From Intrasporangiaceae bacterium (lineage in GTDB: Bacteria > Actinomycetota > Actinomycetes > Actinomycetales > Dermatophilaceae): a stretch of DNA of 5,944 nucleotides. The notes below the pieces were generated by a model. The model was not told the DNA's origin. It did not search any database and saw only the letters and a program-made list of their open reading frames with translations. The DNA lies in the NCBI GenBank assembly GCA_012518475.1, contig JAAYSB010000361.1, positions 1 through 5,944 on the forward strand. Direction: 5' to 3'. The position numbers and the translations under genes are program-made. Positions 1 through 4,275 of this stretch are shown here, piece after piece. The stretch's first letter is position 1. The number at the start of each line of letters is the position of its first letter.

Positions 1-856
1 CCGAGCCGCGGCGGCGGGCGGTGGTGAAGCCGTCGCCGATCTCGACACCCTTGATCGCCTGGATCCCCATGAGGGCAGCCGCGAGGCGCGCGTCGAGGCG
101 GCGGTCCCAGTGGACGTGCGAGCCGAGGCCCGGCGGCAGGCCGGTCGCGATGACCTCGACCACGCCGCCCAGGGTGTCGCCGTCCTTGCGGGCGGCGTCG
201 ACCTCGGCGACCATCGCGGCGCTCCCCTGTGCGTCGAGGGTGCGCACCGGGTCGGCGTCGAGGGCCGCCACGTCGTCGGGGGTCGGCAGTGGGGCGTCCT
301 CCGCGACGGCCGCTGTGCCGATGGCGACGGTGTGCGAGACGAGCCGGATGCCATAGGCCTGCCGGAGGAACTGGGCCGCGACCTCGCCGAGGGCCACTCG
401 GGCCGCGGTCTCCCGTGCCGAGGCGCGCTCGAGGACGGGGCGGGCGTCGGCGAAGCCGTACTTCTGCATCCCGGCGAGGTCTGCGTGGCCGGGCCGGGGC
501 CGGGTCAGCGGCCGGTTGCGGGCGATCTCCTTCTCGGCGTTGACGTCGTCACTCGCGGCGAAGGCCGAGTCACTGACCGGCTCGGGGCTCATGACGACCT
601 CCCACTTCGGCCACTCCGTATTGGCGATGTGGATGGCGATCGGTGAGCCCAGCGTCACCCCGTGGCGGACTCCCCCGAGGAAGCCGACCTCGTCCTGCTC
701 AAAGCTCATCCGGGCGCCACGGCCGTATCCGAGTCGGCGGCGGGCAAGGGCCTCCTGCAGATCGCTCCGGCTCACCTCGACACCGGCGGGCAGTCCCTCG
801 ATCGTCGCGACCAGAGCAGGCCCGTGCGACTCCCCGGCGGTCAACCAACGCAACAT
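1..856 (-). CDS. aroC: Chorismate synthase, N-terminal part (runs off left edge)
   Basis: This is the FMN-dependent lyase that converts 5-enolpyruvylshikimate-3-phosphate to chorismate, the last shikimate-pathway step, in the cytoplasm. The window holds about 285 codons from the start; the family is usually near 400 residues in actinobacteria, so roughly the last quarter lies beyond the left edge. Visible motifs, counted from the ATG at 856: MLRWLTAGESHG at 1-12 with the conserved His 11; ARRRLGYGRGARMSFEQDE around 38-56; GGVRHGVTLGSPIAI around 61-75; LTRPRPGHADLAG around 117-129; ERASARETAARVA around 143-155 (the RxSxRET signature); DTLGG at 227-231; GIQAIKGVEIGDGF around 264-277. No frameshift is seen. 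The start is a choice between ATG 856, which gives the family-typical MLRWLTAGESHG, and ATG 865 three codons upstream (MLRMLRW). Neither has a good Shine-Dalgarno sequence. It is about 30 nt downstream of the peptidase stop, so it is probably co-transcribed with it and with aroE. Confidence 0.96.
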   Translation of the reverse strand, partial: MLRWLTAGESHGPALVATIEGLPAGVEVSRSDLQEALARRRLGYGRGARMSFEQDEVGFLGGVRHGVTLGSPIAIHIANTEWPKWEVVMSPEPVSDSAFAASDDVNAEKEIARNRPLTRPRPGHADLAGMQKYGFADARPVLERASARETAARVALGEVAAQFLRQAYGIRLVSHTVAIGTAAVAEDAPLPTPDDVAALDADPVRTLDAQGSAAMVAEVDAARKDGDTLGGVVEVIATGLPPGLGSHVHWDRRLDARLAAALMGIQAIKGVEIGDGFTTARRRGS

Positions 857-886
857 GCGCAGCATCTTGTCACGACGGCCGGTTGG

Positions 887-1579
887 TCACACGACCACAT
901 CCAGCACGCGGGCACCCGACAGGATGGCGAGGAACGCACCGATGCACATCGCCGGGCCGTAGGCGAGCATCGTCTTCCCCGTCGCTCGTCGGGACAGGAG
1001 GAGGGCGAGCGCCCACACTCCCCCGACGAGGAAGGTCGCCATCAGGCCGATGAGAACCGCATCGACGCCGAGCCACCCCAGCGCCAGGCCGATGACCCCC
1101 GACCACTTCACGTCCCCGAGGCCCAGCTGTCCCCGGCTGAGGATGGAGAGGACCGCGAAGAGACCGAAGACGGCGACCATCCCGACCAGAGAACCGAGCC
1201 AGCGGCTGTCGCCGAGGGCGACCGAGGCTGCCACGAGCAGCACCGCTAGGGCCGGATAGGCGGGATAGGTCAGCCCGTTCGGGAGCCGGTGCACGTCCGC
1301 GTCGATCCACACCAGGGCGACGGACAGCCACCCGAGCAGGAGGTATGCGGGCACGGCCTCCCAGCCGTAGCGGGCCCCCACTGTCGCGGCCACTGCCGGC
1401 CAGAGCGCGGCCAGCACGACGACCGGCCACCAGCTCACCCACCCCGCCCACCTGTCACCACGGGGCTCGTCCCCGTCGATCCGGTAGCCGAAGGTGACGA
1501 GCTCTCGCCGGGTGAGGGACCCGACGACCGCGCCGGCCAGCGCGAGCGTGAGCAGCGCGCCCCCGAGTGCGGCCGACAT
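887..1579 (-). CDS. Prepilin peptidase, A24 (type IV leader peptidase) family
   Basis: An integral-membrane aspartic peptidase of 230 residues, of the family that cleaves the short basic leader of type IV pilin-like precursors at the cytoplasmic face. Both catalytic-aspartate motifs are visible: WIDADVHRLPN with Asp 93 (D-x5-LP) and GLGD at 153-156 with Asp 156. Hydrophobic segments lie at about 4-20, 50-68, 75-92, 104-122, 128-147, 160-196 (probably two helices) and 205-222. The final one carries AYGPAM, resembling the family's conserved FGP element. The N-terminal cysteine-rich methylase-like domain of Gram-negative PilD is absent, as is usual for short actinobacterial members. The ATG shares its A with the aroE stop (TGATG), and GGTGGAG lies 8 nt upstream, so the start is firm. 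The substrate is not in the window; Flp/Tad-type or competence pseudopilins encoded elsewhere are the obvious candidates, by inference from the family. Confidence 0.93.
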   Translation of the reverse strand: MSAALGGALLTLALAGAVVGSLTRRELVTFGYRIDGDEPRGDRWAGWVSWWPVVVLAALWPAVAATVGARYGWEAVPAYLLLGWLSVALVWIDADVHRLPNGLTYPAYPALAVLLVAASVALGDSRWLGSLVGMVAVFGLFAVLSILSRGQLGLGDVKWSGVIGLALGWLGVDAVLIGLMATFLVGGVWALALLLSRRATGKTMLAYGPAMCIGAFLAILSGARVLDVVV

Positions 1580-2397
1580 CAGCGGTTCTCCACCGAGGCC
1601 CGCAGCGTGTCGACGCCGACCTGTCGGCCGGTGAACAGCTCGAACTGGGTTGCTGCCTGATGGAGGAGCATCTCCAGTCCGGAGACCGTAGTGCCGCCGG
1701 CAGCGGACACAGCCGCAGCCGGCGGAGTCGGCCAGTTGGCGTAGACGACGTCGAAGAATACGAGCCGCAGGTCGGTGCCGGCGGCGGCTGCTGCGAGGCG
1801 GGGACCGGCCTCGGCGGGCACGGTTGACAGAACCAGTCGCGCTGCCTGGCGCGACCAGTCCTCGAGGAGGATCCCGCGGGCGCTCAGTCCCTGCTTCTCG
1901 GTGAAGGCGACGAGATCCTCGGACGCATCGATCCGGCGCGCCGCCACGGTGACCTGGGAGACGCCGAGGATGTTGAGAGCCAGCACCGCCGAACGGGCGG
2001 TCGCCCCGGCTCCGATGACGACCGCGTGATCGTCGAGGTCGAGTGGTCGCAGCGACTCGACGATCCCGGCCACGTCGGTGTTGTGCCCGTCCCAGCCGCC
2101 GTCCGGCCGGCGGACCAGGGTGTTGATCGCGCCGGATCGCGCCGCGAGGTCGCTCACCGAGGAGGCGACGTCGAACGCCACCTCCTTGAGCGGCATCGTC
2201 ACGCTGAGGCCGCGCCAGGTGCCGTCCAGGCTGGCGATGACATCGTCGAACTCAGCCTCGGTGACCTCCCGCGAGGTGTACTCCCAGTCGCTCAGGCCGA
2301 GCGCCGCATACCCCGCGTTGTGGAGCAGGGGGGACAGCGAGTGCGCGATCGGTGAGCCGAGCACCGCTGCGCGGTGCCGGACCGGATCAGCGGGCAC
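1579..2397 (-). CDS. aroE: Shikimate dehydrogenase
   Basis: NADP-dependent reduction of 3-dehydroshikimate to shikimate in the cytoplasm, the fourth step of the shikimate pathway; 272 residues, a normal length for the family. From the GTG at 2397: AVLGSPIAHSLSP at 11-23, with the shikimate-binding Ser 20 and Ser 22; SVTMPLK with catalytic Lys 71; GAINTLV with Asn 92; GHNTD with catalytic Asp 108; the nucleotide-binding GAGATAR at 129-135; and GLEMLLHQA with Gln 247 near the C-terminus. The cofactor loop reads VAARR rather than the classical NRT of E. coli AroE. The start is GTG because no ATG lies between it and the conserved GSPIAHSLSP; it overlaps the end of mltG by 11 nt, and I see no clear Shine-Dalgarno sequence, so coupling to mltG translation is likely. 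GTG at 2364 is a less likely alternative since it would cut into the first strand. Confidence 0.95.
   Translation of the reverse strand: MPADPVRHRAAVLGSPIAHSLSPLLHNAGYAALGLSDWEYTSREVTEAEFDDVIASLDGTWRGLSVTMPLKEVAFDVASSVSDLAARSGAINTLVRRPDGGWDGHNTDVAGIVESLRPLDLDDHAVVIGAGATARSAVLALNILGVSQVTVAARRIDASEDLVAFTEKQGLSARGILLEDWSRQAARLVLSTVPAEAGPRLAAAAAGTDLRLVFFDVVYANWPTPPAAAVSAAGGTTVSGLEMLLHQAATQFELFTGRQVGVDTLRASVENR
1588..1594 (-). promoter_or_regulatory. Ribosome binding site of the prepilin peptidase
   Basis: GGTGGAG on the minus strand, with GGAG ending 8 nt before the ATG at 1579. It sits inside the last codons of aroE and, with the TGATG stop/start overlap, fixes the peptidase start and points to translational coupling. 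Confidence 0.7.
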
Positions 2398-3727
2398 CGG
2401 TGCACTTGCCAGGGTTGTCCTCGCACCACTGGACCCGCTGCCGGTCGTTGGCGGTGTGCTCCTCGAAGGTCTCGGCGAACAGCGTCTCGCCGGTGTCGAG
2501 GTTGACGGTGACGAAGAAGAACCAGTCGCCCTCGGGCGGGTTCGTCGCGGCATCGATGGCCATCCGGCCGGGATTGCCGATGGGTCCAGGCGGCAGGCCG
2601 CTGAAGGCATAGGTGTCGTACGGGTTGGACTTGGCCTCCTCGTACTCCGCGCGCGTGAGGTTGCCGCGCTTCTGCAGTGCATAGTTGACGGTCGAGTCCA
2701 TCTGGAGGTAGCCGACAGTCGGCCCGGTCGGGTCGGAGAGCCGGTTCTCGATGACGCGGGCCACCTTGCCTGCGTCCTCGGGGTCGCGGGCCTCGCCCTC
2801 GACCATTGCGGCGATGGTGAGGACGCGCTGCCACTGGTCCTCCGGGGCGCCCGCAGCGCTCAGCTGCGACTTCATCTCGTCGATGAGGACGGAGAGGTGC
2901 TGCTCCGGGGAGTCGTCGGTGCGCAGGTTGTAGGTCGCCGGGAAGAGCCAGCCCTCGACGTCACCCTCTGCCTGCTCGGGCAACCCGATCGCTGCGCCGT
3001 CCTGCGCTGCCGCCTCGTAGTCCTCGACGGGGATCCCGGTGGCCTCGGACAGAGCCGCGAAGACCTCCGACTTCCAGAGCCCCTCACGGATGGTCACCCG
3101 CTCACCGAGGTAGCGGTTGGCCGGGTCGTTGAGCGCAGCGAGGGCCTCTGCGGCGCTCATCTCCTGAAGGAGCGTGTACTCGCCCGGCTGAACCGCTGCG
3201 GCGGCGGCCGGGTCGTCGTTGCTCGCCCGGAGGAACGCGCGGGTGGAGGCGATGACGCCGGCGTCGACGAGGTTGCGGGCGATGACGCCGCCGTCGTCCC
3301 CGGGGCTGACGGTGACGGTCGCCTCGCCGGAGCCCGGGCCCGGGTAGTCCTCGATGGCGCTCGCCGTCGTGGCGCGCTCGATGAGCGGGCTGATGACCGC
3401 ATAGGCGCCGATGGCCAGGCCGGCGAGCAGACCGAGCGCGACGAGCGGGACGAGGATCCTCTTCAGACCACCGCCCTCGTCGTGGCGCGAGTGGGCGCGG
3501 GACTGGCGCGCACGTCGGGCCCGCAGGTCCGCGCGGGAGGCCTGATCCGCCCGCACGTCGTCGGGGTGGACATCGTCACGGTGGACGTCGTCGGGGTGGA
3601 CCTCGTCGGCGGAGCCGTGGTGGTGGTCGTCGTGCTCGTGGTCGAAGACCTCGTCGTGCGGATCGCCGCGGCGGCGATCGCGACCTCCGTCGTCGCCGAA
3701 GATGGAGTCCTCAAGATGCCGACTCAC
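2387..3727 (-). CDS. mltG: Endolytic murein transglycosylase MltG (YceG-like)
   Basis: A membrane-anchored lytic transglycosylase that cuts nascent peptidoglycan strands and is thought to set glycan chain length; 446 residues. Domain order: a cytoplasmic, very His/Asp/Arg-rich tail at 1-88; one transmembrane helix at about 90-112 (LKRILVPLVALGLLAGLAIG); a LysM-like region at about 135-200 (TVTVSPGDDGGVIARNLVDAG, then PGEYTL); and the YceG catalytic domain to the end. Catalytic Glu 310 is in AAMVEGEA, matching the SIVEKE motif around Glu 218 of the E. coli protein. Other family marks are EGWLFPATY at 258-266, LQMDSTVNYAL at 341-351 and SNPYDTYAFSGLPPGPIGNPG at 367-387. The GTG start overlaps the ruvX stop by 4 nt (GTGA) and has a good ribosome binding site 6 nt upstream. 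Oddities are the pentapeptide repeat in the tail and a Cys pair at the extreme C-terminus (Cys 435, Cys 442). Confidence 0.96.
   Translation of the reverse strand: MSRHLEDSIFGDDGGRDRRRGDPHDEVFDHEHDDHHHGSADEVHPDDVHRDDVHPDDVRADQASRADLRARRARQSRAHSRHDEGGGLKRILVPLVALGLLAGLAIGAYAVISPLIERATTASAIEDYPGPGSGEATVTVSPGDDGGVIARNLVDAGVIASTRAFLRASNDDPAAAAAVQPGEYTLLQEMSAAEALAALNDPANRYLGERVTIREGLWKSEVFAALSEATGIPVEDYEAAAQDGAAIGLPEQAEGDVEGWLFPATYNLRTDDSPEQHLSVLIDEMKSQLSAAGAPEDQWQRVLTIAAMVEGEARDPEDAGKVARVIENRLSDPTGPTVGYLQMDSTVNYALQKRGNLTRAEYEEAKSNPYDTYAFSGLPPGPIGNPGRMAIDAATNPPEGDWFFFVTVNLDTGETLFAETFEEHTANDRQRVQWCEDNPGKCTGAR
3554..3598 (-). repeat. Three 15-bp tandem repeats inside mltG (HPDDV/HRDDV/HPDDV)
   Basis: Three consecutive 15-bp units (3554-3568, 3569-3583, 3584-3598) encode HPDDV, HRDDV and HPDDV, residues 44-58 of MltG. 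The first and third differ at one base, and the middle copy has a few substitutions. A degenerate fourth unit (RADQA) follows at 3539-3553. The array lies in the predicted cytoplasmic tail, downstream of another His/Asp-rich stretch (DHEHDDHHHG, residues 29-38). Copy-number change in whole units would keep the reading frame. Confidence 0.8.
3661..3679. repeat. Perfect 19-bp inverted repeat within mltG
   Basis: GATCGCCGC, a central G, and GCGGCGATC form a perfect palindrome with 9-bp arms. It lies in the codons for the DRRRGDP region of the MltG tail, about 50 nt after the start codon. As RNA it could form a stem of about 8 bp with a 3-nt loop. In GC-rich arginine-coding DNA this may be chance; no function is assigned. 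Confidence 0.4.
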
Positions 3728-4275
3728 ACGTGATCCTTCCGCTTCCGGGCGTGCCGAGGCTTGCGGCCTCGGTGGACGAGCTCTCCCGCGGGGCGACCGG
3801 AGGATGACTCGAGATCCAGCGCCCCCTGCAGGATCAGGACTGCTGCTGCCTGATCGATGACGGGACGCCGCCCACGCTCTCGGACACCGCTTGACTCGAG
3901 CTGCCGATGGGCAGTGACAGTCGTCAACCGCTCATCGACGAGTCGGACGGGGACCGGTGCCACGAGAGTCGAGAGGCTCTGAGCATAACCGCGCACGGTC
4001 GCTGCAGCGGGACCTTCATCCCCGCGAAGTGTCCGGGGAAGACCGACGTACACGCACACGACGTCCTCGGCCCCGATCAGATCGACGATCCGCGCCACCT
4101 CGTCCGGTGCGACGGTGGTGACCGGGTGGGCGAGGACCCCGCGCGGATCGCTGAGTGCCACACCGACCCGGACCGAGCCGACATCGATGCCCATGCGGAC
4201 GCCGGCTACCCCGGCGCCGCCGACACCGTCGTCGCTGGTGGGGCCCGGCGCGCTGCCGTCAGCCGGCAAGCTCAC
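3724..4275 (-). CDS. ruvX: Holliday junction resolvase-like protein RuvX/YqgF
   Basis: An RNase H-fold protein of the YqgF family, essential in several bacteria. E. coli YqgF is implicated in 16S rRNA 5'-end maturation, and the M. tuberculosis homologue RuvX has reported junction-resolvase activity; the exact role here is not shown. Numbering from the Met at 4194: GIDVGSVRVGVALSD at 2-16 with Asp 4; VCVYVGLPR at 46-54; RLVDERLTT at 84-92 with Glu 88; and DQAAAVLIL at 114-122 with Asp 114. These three acidic residues match the family's metal-binding triad. The C-terminus is very basic (RGRKPRHARKRK). Two starts are possible. ATG 4194 gives 156 residues, the usual size, but has no ribosome binding site and leaves no residues before the first strand. 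GTG 4275 gives 183 residues and overlaps alaS by 17 nt. I prefer the GTG because the 27 intervening codons look coding (24 of 27 end in G or C, 18 begin with G). The mltG start overlaps its stop. Confidence 0.9.
   Translation of the reverse strand: MSLPADGSAPGPTSDDGVGGAGVAGVRMGIDVGSVRVGVALSDPRGVLAHPVTTVAPDEVARIVDLIGAEDVVCVYVGLPRTLRGDEGPAAATVRGYAQSLSTLVAPVPVRLVDERLTTVTAHRQLESSGVRERGRRPVIDQAAAVLILQGALDLESSSGRPAGELVHRGRKPRHARKRKDHV
3734..3740 (-). promoter_or_regulatory. Ribosome binding site of mltG
   Basis: GGAAGGA on the minus strand, 6 nt before the GTG at 3727. It lies inside the final codons of ruvX. This is the clearest Shine-Dalgarno sequence in the window, and it decides the GTG start in the GTGA overlap. 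Confidence 0.75.

Noticed and set aside
110..646. Plus-strand frames opposite aroC, including 110-646 and 662-1249
   Set aside because: The opposite strand encodes chorismate synthase with nearly all family motifs. The plus frames are Arg/Gly/Asp-rich shadows.
870..1451. A 193-codon minus-strand frame overlapping the prepilin peptidase
   Set aside because: It is Arg/Gly/Pro-rich, a typical out-of-frame product. The overlapping frame has both catalytic Asp motifs and membrane segments.
2078..3733. A 551-codon open frame on the plus strand, antisense to mltG and aroE, with a Val/Asp-rich C-terminus
   Set aside because: It mirrors the codon structure of two well-recognised genes on the other strand. 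Its translation is low-complexity, and the Val-rich stretch is just the antisense of the His/Asp codons. Long antisense frames are common at this GC content.
4201..4267. GCCGGCT (4201-4207) and AGCCGGC (4261-4267) as possible arms of a terminator between alaS and ruvX
   Set aside because: The arms are short and nearly self-palindromic, the spacing is over 50 nt, no T-run follows, and the region has coding composition. Such pairs are expected by chance at this GC content.
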